Shown: piece after piece, positions 7,932 to 16,949 of the stretch
How positions within the stretch are numbered: position 1 is the first letter of the stretch
Layout of the letters: the number at the start of each line of letters is the position of its first letter
Assembly (NCBI RefSeq): GCF_900100205.1
Contig: NZ_FNEQ01000006.1
Coordinates: 62,001-126,000, forward strand
Source of the DNA: Duganella sp. OV510
GTDB lineage: Bacteria; Pseudomonadota; Gammaproteobacteria; Burkholderiales; Burkholderiaceae_D
Length of the DNA: 64,000 bases
Direction: 5' to 3'
Notes under the pieces: model-generated
Seen by the model: the letters and a program-made list of their open reading frames with translations, nothing else
What the model was told of the DNA's origin: nothing
Database searches by the model: none
Program-made: the position numbers and the translations under genes

Positions 7932-9563
7932 ATGGCTTTGTTTGATTTTCTGGAAAAGGAACGCACCATCGCCGGTGCCGGTTTCAATCGTTGGCTGGTG
8001 CCGCCTGCAGCGCTGGCCATTCACCTGTGTATTGGCATGGCCTACGGTTTTTCGGTATTCTGGCTGCCGCTGTCGAAAGCACTAGGCATCAAGGAATCGC
8101 TGGCTTGCCCGGCTGATATCGGCGTGCTGGAGCGCATCCTGTCGTCCAGCTGCGACTGGCAGATTTCCATGCTGGGCTGGATGTACACCATGTTCTTCGT
8201 CTTCCTCGGCCTGGCCGCCTGGCTGTTTGGCGGCTGGCTGGAACACGCCGGCCCGCGCAAGGCCGGTGTGGTATCGGCGCTTTGCTGGTGCGGCGGCCTG
8301 GTGATTTCCGCGCTGGGCGTGTACCACCACCAGATCTGGCTGATGTGGCTGGGCTCCGGCGTGATCGGCGGCATCGGCCTGGGCCTGGGCTATATCTCGC
8401 CCGTGTCGACGCTGATCAAATGGTTCCCGGACCGTCGCGGCATGGCAACCGGCATGGCCATCATGGGCTTTGGCGGCGGCGCCATGATCGGCGCGCCGCT
8501 GGCCGATAAGCTGATGAAGCATTTCGCCACCCCGGACAGCGTTGGCGTCTGGCAGACCTTCCTGGTCATGGCCGCCATCTACTTCGTGTTCATGATGGCT
8601 GGCGCGCTGTCCTACCGCGTGCCGCCAACCGGCTGGAAACCGGCCGGCTGGACGCCGCCTGCCAACAAAACCAATGCGATGATCACCACCCGTCACGTAC
8701 ACGCCAGCAAAGTGTGGGGCATCCCGCAATTCTGGCTGGTGTGGTGGGTGCTGTGCCTGAACGTGACCGCCGGCATCGGCATTCTCGGCATGGCATCGCC
8801 GCTGCTGCAGGAAATCTTCGGCGGCCAGCTGCTGGGCGTCGCTGCCACCTTCAATGAGCTGGACACGGCACAGAAAGCGCAGATCGCGGCAATCGCCGCC
8901 GGCTTCACCGGCCTGCTGTCGCTGTTCAACATCGGTGGCCGCTTCGTCTGGGCGTCCTGCTCCGACTTCCTCGGTCGCAAGGTCACCTATGGCATCTTCT
9001 TCGTGCTGGGCTTTGCCCTGTACGCGTCGATTCCAGGCATGGCGCATGGCGGCCATCTGGCGCTGTTCGTCGCCTTCTTCTGCATCATCCTGTCGATGTA
9101 CGGCGGCGGCTTCGCTACTGTGCCGGCCTATCTGGCCGACCTGTTCGGCACGCAGATGGTGGGCGCCATCCACGGCCGCCTGCTGACCGCCTGGGCCGCC
9201 GCTGGTGTGTTCGGTCCTATCCTGGTCAACTACGTGCGTGAATACCAGATCGCCGCAGGCGTGCCGAAGGCGCAGGCTTATGACATCACCATGTACGTGC
9301 TGGCCGGCCTGCTGGTGGTGGGCCTGATCTGCAACCTGCTGGTGCGTCCGGTGGCCGACAAGCACTTCATGACCGAAGCCGAACTGGCGGCCGAGAAGAA
9401 GCTGGCACACGAACGCGATGCGGCCGCCGCCACCGGCACGGTCACGGCGTCGGACAGCAAGACCAGCCCGGCGGCGGTAGCTTTCGGCTGGCTGGCGGTC
9501 GGCATTCCGCTGGCGATCGGCATTGCCATCACCGTGGAAAAAGCCGCTGTGCTGTTTAAGTAA
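7932..9563 (+). CDS. OFA-family MFS transporter (oxalate/formate antiporter type)
   Basis: 543 residues with about 12 to 14 membrane segments. The start GFNRWLVPPAALAIHLCIGM, the internal GGIGLGLGYISPVSTLIKWF and the segment FPDRRGMATGMAIMGFGGGA are signatures of the OFA family. A last hydrophobic segment after residue 515 follows a charged loop, as seen in longer OFA proteins. The substrate is probably a small carboxylate such as oxalate, formate or lactate, but there is no frc/oxc gene nearby to decide. GGGGAAAAAG lies before the ATG. A clear terminator follows. Confidence 0.88.
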   Translation: MALFDFLEKERTIAGAGFNRWLVPPAALAIHLCIGMAYGFSVFWLPLSKALGIKESLACPADIGVLERILSSSCDWQISMLGWMYTMFFVFLGLAAWLFGGWLEHAGPRKAGVVSALCWCGGLVISALGVYHHQIWLMWLGSGVIGGIGLGLGYISPVSTLIKWFPDRRGMATGMAIMGFGGGAMIGAPLADKLMKHFATPDSVGVWQTFLVMAAIYFVFMMAGALSYRVPPTGWKPAGWTPPANKTNAMITTRHVHASKVWGIPQFWLVWWVLCLNVTAGIGILGMASPLLQEIFGGQLLGVAATFNELDTAQKAQIAAIAAGFTGLLSLFNIGGRFVWASCSDFLGRKVTYGIFFVLGFALYASIPGMAHGGHLALFVAFFCIILSMYGGGFATVPAYLADLFGTQMVGAIHGRLLTAWAAAGVFGPILVNYVREYQIAAGVPKAQAYDITMYVLAGLLVVGLICNLLVRPVADKHFMTEAELAAEKKLAHERDAAAATGTVTASDSKTSPAAVAFGWLAVGIPLAIGIAITVEKAAVLFK

Positions 9564-9587
9564 CAAGGTAGAATAAATCTCCAGCTT

Positions 9588-9613
9588 ACGGGGCCGGCTT
9601 ACGGCCCCGTTTT
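9588..9613 (+). terminator. Rho-independent terminator after the OFA transporter
   Basis: ACGGGGCC (9588-9595) and GGCCCCGT (9603-9610) form a perfect 8-bp stem with a 7-nt loop followed by TTTC. It separates the transporter from the ABC exporter unit. Confidence 0.85.
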
Positions 9614-9628
9614 CATTTGAGGAGTGCC

Positions 9629-10507
9629 ATGCTCGAATTACGCAATGTCGTGAAGACCTATGGGAAGAATGTGCGCGCGGTCGACGATGTGAGTCTCGAC
9701 CTGTCGGCAGGCGTGATCGGTTTGATCGGCCATAACGGCGCCGGCAAGACCACGCTGATGCAGATGATCGCCACCATCGCCAGACCTACCAGCGGCCATA
9801 TCCTGTTTGACGGCGTGGACATCGTCAAGAAGCCGGAGGCCATGCGGGCGCGGCTCGGTTTTCTGCCGCAGGACTTCGGCGTGTATCCGAATCTCAGCGC
9901 GCTGGAATTCATGCAGTATTTCGCCGCGCTGAAAGGCGTGCGTGACCCGGCCCGCATCCGCCGCCTGCTGGAACTGGTCAACCTGCACGACCATGCCCAC
10001 CGGCAGGCGGCCGGTTTTTCCGGTGGCATGAAGCGCAGGCTGGGCATCGCGCAGGCACTGCTGAATGAACCCGACGTGCTGATTGTCGACGAGCCTACCG
10101 CTGGCCTGGACCCGGAAGAGCGGCTGCGCTTCCGCCACCTGCTGTCGGAGATCGGCTTGCGCAAGCTGGTGATCGTATCGACGCATATTGTTTCGGACAT
10201 TGAAAACATGGCGAGCCGCCTGGCGATCATGAACCGTGGCCGCCTGGTAGCCTGCGATACGCCGGACAGCTTTGTCCAGCGGGCGCGTAGCCAGGTTTGG
10301 TCGGTCACCGTGCCGGCGCAGGATTACGAGGCGTTAAGCGCGCAAGTGCAGGTATTGCAGGCGCAGCGTCATGCCGATGGTGTCACACTGCGCATTGCCC
10401 ATCCATCGGCACCGCTGGCCGGTGCGGTCCCGGCCGAGCCGACGCTGGAAGAAGCACTCATGACACAACGTTACGCGGCCCGCGACCACGTGGAACTGGC
10501 GGCATGA
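9629..10507 (+). CDS. ABC exporter ATP-binding protein (ABC-2 type)
   Basis: 292 residues from the ATG at 9629, chosen over an in-frame TTG at 9617 because GGAG stands 5-8 bases upstream. Walker A is GHNGAGKTTL, the signature is SGGMKRRLGIAQ, and Walker B is DVLIVDEPTAGLD, with a switch histidine in IVSTHIVSDIE. The C-terminal ~80 residues are the extra domain of exporter ATPases of the CcmA/YadG type. The stop overlaps the permease start by 4 bp (ATGA), so the two form one transport unit. The substrate is unknown. Confidence 0.93.
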   Translation: MLELRNVVKTYGKNVRAVDDVSLDLSAGVIGLIGHNGAGKTTLMQMIATIARPTSGHILFDGVDIVKKPEAMRARLGFLPQDFGVYPNLSALEFMQYFAALKGVRDPARIRRLLELVNLHDHAHRQAAGFSGGMKRRLGIAQALLNEPDVLIVDEPTAGLDPEERLRFRHLLSEIGLRKLVIVSTHIVSDIENMASRLAIMNRGRLVACDTPDSFVQRARSQVWSVTVPAQDYEALSAQVQVLQAQRHADGVTLRIAHPSAPLAGAVPAEPTLEEALMTQRYAARDHVELAA

Positions 10508-12093
10508 CGGCGGCTCGCCAGACGCTGCCCGGCGCCGCGCTCAAGGTGCTGCTACTGACCGAACTGCGGCTGCGCATGCGGCGTCCCGGTACGCTGGTGG
10601 CGGTGCTGGCGCTGATCGTGCTCACCTGGCTGATGGTTGGCGACACGGCCCGCAATCAGGCGATGGTTGTCAGCGACGATGCCCGCGTGGCCTATACCAG
10701 CACCTGCCTGGCGATGGGCAGCGCAGCGTTGACCGGCCTGTTCTTCGGCCTGGCCGGCTTTTACCTGGCCCGTGGCAGGATGGGCGAGGATGTGCGCAGC
10801 GGCGTCGGCGCGGTGCTGGCCGCCACGCCGGTCCATTCCAGCGTACTGCTGCTGGGGCGCTGGCTGGGCAATGTCGCCTACCTGTGCGGATTGCTATGCA
10901 TCTTCCTCGCGACCATGCTGGTGCTGCACCTGCTGCGCGGCGACGGGCCGATCCAGTTGACCATCTACCTGCAAACCTATGCGCTGGTGCTGCTGCCGCT
11001 GGTGTTCTTCACTGCCAGCATGGTGCTGTTGTTTGACGCCTGGCCGCCGTTGATGGGCAAGGGCGGCGATGTGCTGTATTTTTTTGTCTGGGCGGCGCAG
11101 CTGGGCGTGGGGGCGACTGCTGCCATCGGCAGCAATGGCTGGAGTCCTTTACAGCTGCTCGATTTCTCTGGCATAGGTGCTGTCGTCAGCGCCGTACAAC
11201 AGGTGCTGCCATCCAAAGGGTTGATTATCGGCGGCGGTGAATTCGATCCGGCCATAGCCGCGCTGCGGCTGCCGGATGGCTTATGGACGGCGCAAGCGGC
11301 GTGGACGCGCTTCGGCAGCGCCATACTGGCCATTGTGCTGATGTTGCCGGCGCTACCGCTGTTCCATCGCTTTTCGCCAGACCGCGTCAAGGTCCGCGCC
11401 GGGCGTGCAGGCTGGTCGCCGTTGGCGCTGCTGAACGGCTGGTTGATGCCTTTCGGCAGAGTAGCGCGGCCGCTTTTCGGCTTTGCCGCGCGGACGCCAG
11501 GTGTGGTCGGCCGTGCGCTGGCTTTGCTGGCGCTGACGCTGGTGACCAATCCAGCCGCGATCGTGGCAGCTTTGGTATTGCTGCTGCTTGGCTGTGTCGC
11601 TGGCGCTGCGCAGTTGGGCGCGGTGCTGATTGCGGCCACCTTATGCTGGGGCATACTTATCAGCGACATCAGCGTGCGCGATGTTCAGCATGATATCGAC
11701 GGCCTGAATGCGGCGACGCCAGGTGGCCGCGTACGCGCTTATGCGGCGCAGTGGCTGGCGTCCATCCTGCTGGCGCTGCTGTTCACCGCGCCGATCATGC
11801 TGCGCTGGTTCGCGACAGCGCCGTTGCGCGCGGCGGCTTTGCTGTGCGGTGTGTTGGCGTTGTCGGCAACAGCCGGCTTGTTGGGTAGCCTGAGCCGGAC
11901 TGCGCGCCTGTTTCTGGCATTGTTCCTGTTCGGGATGTATGTGGCGACGCAGGCTGCCACAGTGCCGGTGCTGGATGTCGTCGGCTTCAATGGCGTGGCG
12001 ACAAATGCGACCGTGCTGGGAACTTTGCTGACCGGTGTGCTGCTGTTCGTCTGCGGCATCGTACTGGAGTCGAAGCGCGAGGCGGGGCGGTAG
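10504..12093 (+). CDS. ABC-2 type permease, large multi-span membrane protein
   Basis: 529 residues from the ATG at 10504, which overlaps the ATPase stop; an open frame continues further upstream but inside the ATPase gene. About 11-12 hydrophobic segments are visible in two halves separated near residues 265-300, so it resembles a fused pair of ABC-2 permease units. The start LLLTELRLRMRRPGTLVAV has the amphipathic coupling helix of ABC-2 proteins. It probably exports its unknown substrate with the ATPase encoded at 9629. Confidence 0.8.
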   Translation: MTAARQTLPGAALKVLLLTELRLRMRRPGTLVAVLALIVLTWLMVGDTARNQAMVVSDDARVAYTSTCLAMGSAALTGLFFGLAGFYLARGRMGEDVRSGVGAVLAATPVHSSVLLLGRWLGNVAYLCGLLCIFLATMLVLHLLRGDGPIQLTIYLQTYALVLLPLVFFTASMVLLFDAWPPLMGKGGDVLYFFVWAAQLGVGATAAIGSNGWSPLQLLDFSGIGAVVSAVQQVLPSKGLIIGGGEFDPAIAALRLPDGLWTAQAAWTRFGSAILAIVLMLPALPLFHRFSPDRVKVRAGRAGWSPLALLNGWLMPFGRVARPLFGFAARTPGVVGRALALLALTLVTNPAAIVAALVLLLLGCVAGAAQLGAVLIAATLCWGILISDISVRDVQHDIDGLNAATPGGRVRAYAAQWLASILLALLFTAPIMLRWFATAPLRAAALLCGVLALSATAGLLGSLSRTARLFLALFLFGMYVATQAATVPVLDVVGFNGVATNATVLGTLLTGVLLFVCGIVLESKREAGR

Positions 12094-12168
12094 CCGAAGT
12101 AATTCGCCATGTACGGCATTTATTTCGGCCTTGGATTATCATGCTCAGCTTGTAGCGGGAGATCAGTG

Positions 12169-12627
12169 ATGAGCAATTCAAGTAACGCGCAGCCAGAGTC
12201 GCTGCATATCGTGTGTCCGCATTGCGATGCGGTGAATCGTGTGCCATCCGCCAGGCTGTCGGCGCAGCCGGTGTGTGGCAAGTGCCAGAAAGCGGTGTTC
12301 ACCGGCGCGCCGGTGGACCTGAGCAGTGCGCGCTTCCTCAAGCATATCGAGCGCAGCGACATTCCGGTGCTGGTGGATTTCTGGGCGCCGTGGTGCGGTC
12401 CTTGCCGCACGATGGCGCCGTTCTACGCGCAGGCAACGCAGCGGCTGGAGCCGCAGTTCCGCGTGGTGAAGGTAGATACGGAGCAGGCGCAGGACCTGGC
12501 GGCGCGCTATGCGATCCGCAGCATTCCAACGCTGGCCTTGTTCAAGGGCGGGCGCGAGATTGCGCGGCAGCCAGGTGCGATGGATGCGCAGAACATCATC
12601 GCCTGGGCGACGCAGAATAACCGTTAA
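12169..12627 (+). CDS. trxC: Thioredoxin 2 with N-terminal zinc finger
   Basis: 152 residues from the ATG at 12169; upstream in-frame codons to 12109 are not typical of TrxC. Cys16-x2-Cys19 and Cys36-x2-Cys39 form the zinc-binding module of TrxC, and W75-C-G-P-C79 is the redox site. The cis-proline is in RSIPTLALFKGG. TrxC is a cytosolic disulfide reductase, often induced by oxidative stress. It converges on mdcH with a 4-bp overlap of stop codons (12624-12627). Confidence 0.95.
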   Translation: MSNSSNAQPESLHIVCPHCDAVNRVPSARLSAQPVCGKCQKAVFTGAPVDLSSARFLKHIERSDIPVLVDFWAPWCGPCRTMAPFYAQATQRLEPQFRVVKVDTEQAQDLAARYAIRSIPTLALFKGGREIARQPGAMDAQNIIAWATQNNR

Positions 12628-13535
12628 GCGTCTTCGGCGGCGCGTTCCAGCCATCTGGCGATGCCGTCCAGCGTGCGGAAGTCCGCCACTGAACGCGTAT
12701 TGATGTGGGGATGGCGTTGTTGCAGCATCTTTGACAGGGCGCTGCCGGGACCTAGTTCCAGCGCGACGGTGATGCCGGCTTCGTCGGCGGCGTCCATGCA
12801 GGCGAGCCAGCGGATTTTCTCGGCCAGCTGGCGCGATAGCGTCTCTACAGCGCGTGCTTTGTCGCGGATGGCGCTTGCGTCGATACCGGCCAACACGGGC
12901 GCCAATTGTGCCATGAAAGTGGTTGCTTCCAGGGCCTCGCCGAACGGCTGGACGGCACTTTGCATGTAGGGCGTGTGCGATGCCACTGCCACCGGCAGAC
13001 GGCGGCTGCGTGCGCCCGCTGCTTCAATCGCCTGCTGTAGCTGGTCCGCTTGCGCGGCGGGCCCGCCGGCAATACAGCTGTCTTCGCCGGTTTCTATGCT
13101 GATGTGATATCCATATTGCGCCGCCAGCTTGCTGGCGCTGGCGAGCGTCAATCCGGTGATGGTCAGCAGCGCCTGGCCGGGGACTATGCGCTGGCAGTCG
13201 TCCATCCATTGCGCCCGCTGTGCCGCCAGCGCTACCGCCTGTGCTGGCGCGATGGCGCCAGCCACACCGTAGGCCGACAGTTCGCCGATGCTGTAGCCGG
13301 CGACCAGTGCTGGCGTTGGCGCGAAGTCGCGGATTGCTTCCCACATGCTGAGTGTCGCGGTCACGATCAGTGGCTGGGCGATGCGGTTGGCGTAGATGTC
13401 GCCGTCAAGTTGCCGGCCGCTGAGCAGCCGGTCCGCAAGTGCGTTGGCCGCCGCGTTGGTGCGGGCCAGGTCGAACATGCCGGGATGCTGGTCGCCTTGG
13501 CCGGGGCATAGCAGCAGCAGACGTGCGCGGCTCAT
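12624..13535 (-). CDS. mdcH: Malonate decarboxylase subunit epsilon (malonyl-CoA:ACP transacylase)
   Basis: 303 residues. The acyltransferase start LLLLCPGQGDQHPGM and nucleophile elbow GYSIGELSAYG (Ser in G-x-S-x-G) define the FabD-like fold; the active-site histidine is expected in VASHTPYMQ. In the pathway MdcH starts the cycle by moving malonyl from malonyl-CoA onto the prosthetic group of MdcC. It is the last gene of the malonate operon and overlaps mdcB by 4 bp. The Tyr in place of the usual His of GHSxG is common in this subfamily. Confidence 0.93.
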   Translation of the reverse strand: MSRARLLLLCPGQGDQHPGMFDLARTNAAANALADRLLSGRQLDGDIYANRIAQPLIVTATLSMWEAIRDFAPTPALVAGYSIGELSAYGVAGAIAPAQAVALAAQRAQWMDDCQRIVPGQALLTITGLTLASASKLAAQYGYHISIETGEDSCIAGGPAAQADQLQQAIEAAGARSRRLPVAVASHTPYMQSAVQPFGEALEATTFMAQLAPVLAGIDASAIRDKARAVETLSRQLAEKIRWLACMDAADEAGITVALELGPGSALSKMLQQRHPHINTRSVADFRTLDGIARWLERAAEDA

Positions 13536-14554
13536 TGCTTGTCCAATATGGCGAGCGACTGTACCAGGCAGCAGGCGGCCAGCAGGTCTGCCGCGCCGCC
13601 GGGTGAGAGGCGGTGTTGCATGAAGGTGCGGTGGCTGTGCAGCGCGTCGGTTCGCCAGCGGGCATTGGCCGTGCCGCCTTGCGCCAGAAAGCGTTCAGCA
13701 TGATCGCGTACGATCTGCGCACCTTGCGGGCCGGCGCGGTGGTAGACGTTGCTGTCGCTGATGTGGGCCATCAGGGTGTAGAGCGTGTCGACGCGCTCTT
13801 CGGTGACGGTGGCGCCACGCGCGCGCGCGGCCAGCAGGGCAGGGAGGCCGATCTCAAACACCGATGGCAATCCCAGCGCGCCTTCTTCGCGTGCGCCGCT
13901 CACCGCATACCGCGCTGCCACGCGCAAGCCGTTGCTCAGGTGTGTCCTCGCAGACTGCTGCACGCCAACCGCATCCGCAAGCTGTACCGCCACAGCCTCG
14001 TGCGAGCGGTCATGTGCCAATAAGCGAACCTGTTCGTCTGAGGCGGTGGACGCCGCCGGCGCCGCATGTTGGGCGAGTTCTTCGCCCCAGCGTATGAGCA
14101 TTGCTGCTCGCAATGCTGCCGGTGTAAGTGGCGTGCCTTGCGCACGGGCGCGGCCTGCGGATGCGCACAGCATGCCGAGGCTGAAGATGGCACCGCGATG
14201 AGTGTTGATGCCGTGCGTCGCCCGTAGCATAGCCGTTTCCGCTGCGATGCCGAGTTTCTTCAGCTGCGCAAACGGTGCGTCGTTCCATCCCGCCAGGCAG
14301 ATTTTCTTGAAGTAGTGACGTAGCGCGAACATGCTGCGCATGAAAGTGCCGGCATCCATGTCGTCATGGCTGCCGCTGTCGATTGGTGACACCAGGCCTG
14401 GCTTGGGATACAGGCACAATTCGGCGTGCAGGCTGCGCACCGCCAGCCGCGCTACCTCGCATGCAAATACCCGCCGTGCGGCGTGGCCAAGCGGCTGCGC
14501 CGGTGGCGTAAAGCTGGCGGTACGTGTGTGCATGATGCCATGTGCGCGCATCAT
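13532..14554 (-). CDS. mdcB: Triphosphoribosyl-dephospho-CoA synthase
   Basis: 340 residues from ATG 14554, which overlaps the mdcG stop in an ATGA junction; an in-frame open stretch reaching 14878 lies inside mdcG and is unlikely to be used. The segments LCLYPKPGLVSPIDSGSHDDMD and THGINTHRGAIFSLGML (core read as GINTHRGAIFSLG) are the CitG/MdcB family hallmarks. The enzyme makes 2-prime-(5-triphosphoribosyl)-3-prime-dephospho-CoA, the precursor of the MdcC prosthetic group. It is encoded between mdcG and mdcH. Confidence 0.93.
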   Translation of the reverse strand: MMRAHGIMHTRTASFTPPAQPLGHAARRVFACEVARLAVRSLHAELCLYPKPGLVSPIDSGSHDDMDAGTFMRSMFALRHYFKKICLAGWNDAPFAQLKKLGIAAETAMLRATHGINTHRGAIFSLGMLCASAGRARAQGTPLTPAALRAAMLIRWGEELAQHAAPAASTASDEQVRLLAHDRSHEAVAVQLADAVGVQQSARTHLSNGLRVAARYAVSGAREEGALGLPSVFEIGLPALLAARARGATVTEERVDTLYTLMAHISDSNVYHRAGPQGAQIVRDHAERFLAQGGTANARWRTDALHSHRTFMQHRLSPGGAADLLAACCLVQSLAILDKQ

Positions 14555-15348
14555 GATGCCTCCAGCGTCGCCAGCAGCGATGTGGTATCGGCCAGGCGCA
14601 CGGTGTGCAGCTCCTTGACCATTACCTTGGCTGGATGCGTGATCGCCATCCGCCATTCTTTCCATGATACCGCCGCGCCGTCGGGGAAGACGAGCTCGCC
14701 GTCCAGCGGCAAGTGTTCTGCATGCGTCGTCAACAGCGACATGACGTTTTCCAGTTGGCTGCGGCTGGAAGGATGAAACAGCAGGTCCACATCTGATGTT
14801 GGCGATACGTACTGCTGGCCGGTCAAGGTTTGCATGGCCAGCGAGCCAAAGACACGCAGCGTTGGCGCCGCATCGCATAGCGCGGCCAGCTTATCGTGCC
14901 AGTCGCCGGAGACGGGTAATGCTTCACGCAACGTGATCGCTGGCGTGGCGCGCGCGACAAGTGCGGACGAGACGCGCAGTGGAACGCGCACCTTGACGCC
15001 GGCTGCATCCGGCGGCAGCGGCACACCGAGGCAAACTACGCCGCTGTTCGCGCCCGCAGCCGCAGCCGCACCCGTACCCGCATCAGCATCAGCACCAGCA
15101 CCAGCACCAGCACCAGCACCAGCACCAGCACCAGAACCCCGGCACGCACCCGCGCTCCTTTCGACGCCGAGGCCGACTCCGGTGCAGGCAGCGAGATCGG
15201 CATCCTGGCGGCGCACTACGGCTGGCCAGTCCTGCTGCCGCCACTCGGCCAGAGCTGCCTTATGTACGGGCTGCGCGGAGGCTATCGCGCCCTCCCAGCC
15301 GGCGGGGCTGAGCCACACCAGCGTATGGCGTTCAAGCTCGCTGGACAT
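14551..15348 (-). CDS. mdcG: Phosphoribosyl-dephospho-CoA transferase (holo-MdcC synthase)
   Basis: 265 residues from ATG 15348 (MSSELERHTLVWL, the usual family start); an earlier in-frame ATG at 15372 overlaps mdcE more. The nucleotidyltransferase signature is in RVFGSLAMQTLTGQ and TSDVDLLFHPSSR, with the Gly-Ser and Asp-x-Asp pair. It attaches the prosthetic group from MdcB to Ser27 of MdcC. An unusual Gly/Ala/Asp run (about residues 72-100), encoded by a hexanucleotide repeat, is inserted in the N-terminal half and makes the protein longer than the usual ~200-220. Confidence 0.92.
   Translation of the reverse strand: MSSELERHTLVWLSPAGWEGAIASAQPVHKAALAEWRQQDWPAVVRRQDADLAACTGVGLGVERSAGACRGSGAGAGAGAGAGAGADADAGTGAAAAAGANSGVVCLGVPLPPDAAGVKVRVPLRVSSALVARATPAITLREALPVSGDWHDKLAALCDAAPTLRVFGSLAMQTLTGQQYVSPTSDVDLLFHPSSRSQLENVMSLLTTHAEHLPLDGELVFPDGAAVSWKEWRMAITHPAKVMVKELHTVRLADTTSLLATLEAS
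15085..15132. repeat. Hexanucleotide tandem repeat (AGCACC) inside mdcG
   Basis: Seven perfect AGCACC units run from 15091 to 15132, preceded by a variant AGCATC unit at 15085-15090. Read on the coding minus strand the unit encodes Gly-Ala. Changes in copy number keep the frame, so only the length of a Gly-Ala linker would vary. Confidence 0.9.
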
Positions 15349-16048
15349 CGCCGCCGGACACCACAGCATCAATCACCGGCTGCGCCAGACGACGCCCGCC
15401 ACGCTGCAAGCCCAGCGCGCTACGCTGATCGCCGGTGGTCTGCCGCACCAGCGCCGTGCGCAAATGCGCAGCCAGGTCGCCGTGCCAGATCGACTCCAGG
15501 CCACCCATGCGCAAGTAATTCTCCGGCCCCGGCGCAAACACCGGATTACCTTGCGCCAGCTCGGTCAACAATTCCTCCGGCACCTTGGTGATGCGCGCCA
15601 TGGCGGGCAAACCCATCACGCGGATGGTGGCGTCGGGCAAGGCGTGGCAGGCATCGGCCATCAAGCCGCTGGTGATGAATCCCCCGGACAATGCCTGGTC
15701 GTACACCAGGCCGATAATCTTGTGACCCTTGCGCCGCGCCAGATCCACGCACTTCCCCAAGTGGGCCATATAGCTATTGATGCCCAACATCTCATCGCGA
15801 TGCCGCAGGCGCTGGCCCTGCGTATCGATCAGCATCAGAATCGGCATGCCGGGGAAGTCGCGCACCGTGCGCAGGATCGCCTGCGCCTGTGCCAGCGCGA
15901 TCTCCACGCCGATCGGCGTATGCTCGGTGGTGCCGATGACGGCGACCGCCTGCCCATCCACTTGCGCGCCACCGCATAAAAACGCGTTCTGCTCAACGAT
16001 GGTGTGACCTTCGGGGAACAGCGTCTGTGCCAGTTTTTTCCAATCCAT
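15332..16048 (-). CDS. mdcE: Malonate decarboxylase gamma subunit (biotin-independent)
   Basis: 238 residues from ATG 16048 with GGGAG upstream; the in-frame region to 16123 lies inside mdcD. It has the crotonase-like carboxyltransferase fold (MLIDTQGQRLRHRDEMLGIN, YDQALSGGFITSGL). With MdcD it decarboxylates malonyl-S-MdcC to acetyl-S-MdcC. The gene begins 1 bp after the mdcD stop and its end overlaps the mdcG start by 17 bp, indicating translational coupling. Confidence 0.93.
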   Translation of the reverse strand: MDWKKLAQTLFPEGHTIVEQNAFLCGGAQVDGQAVAVIGTTEHTPIGVEIALAQAQAILRTVRDFPGMPILMLIDTQGQRLRHRDEMLGINSYMAHLGKCVDLARRKGHKIIGLVYDQALSGGFITSGLMADACHALPDATIRVMGLPAMARITKVPEELLTELAQGNPVFAPGPENYLRMGGLESIWHGDLAAHLRTALVRQTTGDQRSALGLQRGGRRLAQPVIDAVVSGGDVQRA

Positions 16049-16049
16049 C

Positions 16050-16949
16050 TCAGACTCCCTGACGGTGTGAGGCCGCCGCTGCGATAAAGCTGTCCACATC
16101 CAGCATCGGCACGTTGGCCGCATCCGGCACCTGCATCGCTTCCCAGATATCCACCGGATCGTGCAGCGTGCCGTAGTTTTGCAGCCGCGCCTCCAGCATC
16201 TTCTGTTCGGCTTCCAGTGCCTCCAGCGTCAGCGCTGTCGGCTGATTGGCGAAAGCCGCCAGCGCTTCCTGCGCCGCCTGGCGGAAGGCCATCACGTCAT
16301 CGGCCACGATGCGCTGGCAGTCGCCCAGCAGGTAGCGATGCTTGCCGCCGGAAGTGCGCCAGACCAGCGCACGGTCGCGCGAATCGAATTCCTCCACGCC
16401 GTTGGCGGTCTCGATCACCTCCGGGCCGGACATCGCCAATCGTCCTTCTTCCGACATGATGACCACGTTGGCGCAGCGCGTGACGATGCCCATGCCGCCA
16501 AACGCGCCATTGGCGCCGCCCACCAGCGCAATTACCGGCACGCCGGCATCGCGCGCGTCGAGCAGGGCGCGCATTACTTCAGAGACGGCAATCAGGCCGG
16601 CGTTGGCTTCATGCAGCCGCACGCCGCCGGACTCCACCAGCAGCACCACGGCCACCTTGTCGGCGATCGCCTTGCGCAGCAAGCCGACCAGCTTGGCGCC
16701 GTGCACCTCGCCAACCGCACCGCCCATGAACGCGCCTTCCTGCGCCGCCACGTACACCGGCACGCCGCCCAGCAGCGCATGGCCGATCGCCACGCCGTCA
16801 TCAAACGCCACCGGCGCGTTCAGCTGCGCCAGGTGCGGGCTGGTGACGCGCGCCGATGGGGGAATGAATTCTTCAAAGCTGCCGGGATTGAACAGATGCT
16901 GCAAGCGCTCGCGCGCAGTGGCTTCCTGATAGCTGACAGGGCGGCTCAT
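16050..16949 (-). CDS. mdcD: Malonate decarboxylase beta subunit
   Basis: 299 residues. Carboxyltransferase-type fold with VAAQEGAFMGGAVGEVHGAK, the oxyanion stretch LLVESGGVRLHEANAG and VIALVGGANGAFGGMG. It forms the decarboxylase core with MdcE, acting on malonyl bound to MdcC and releasing carbon dioxide without biotin. The start overlaps the mdcC stop by 4 bp. Length fits the family (~285-300). Confidence 0.95.
   Translation of the reverse strand: MSRPVSYQEATARERLQHLFNPGSFEEFIPPSARVTSPHLAQLNAPVAFDDGVAIGHALLGGVPVYVAAQEGAFMGGAVGEVHGAKLVGLLRKAIADKVAVVLLVESGGVRLHEANAGLIAVSEVMRALLDARDAGVPVIALVGGANGAFGGMGIVTRCANVVIMSEEGRLAMSGPEVIETANGVEEFDSRDRALVWRTSGGKHRYLLGDCQRIVADDVMAFRQAAQEALAAFANQPTALTLEALEAEQKMLEARLQNYGTLHDPVDIWEAMQVPDAANVPMLDVDSFIAAAASHRQGV

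Noticed and set aside
8082..9566. 494-residue minus-strand frame opposite the OFA carrier
   Set aside because: Antisense shadow; the plus frame gives a clear 12-helix carrier.
15085..15132. CRISPR array or VNTR outside genes
   Set aside because: The six-base unit lies in the open mdcG frame and has no spacers.
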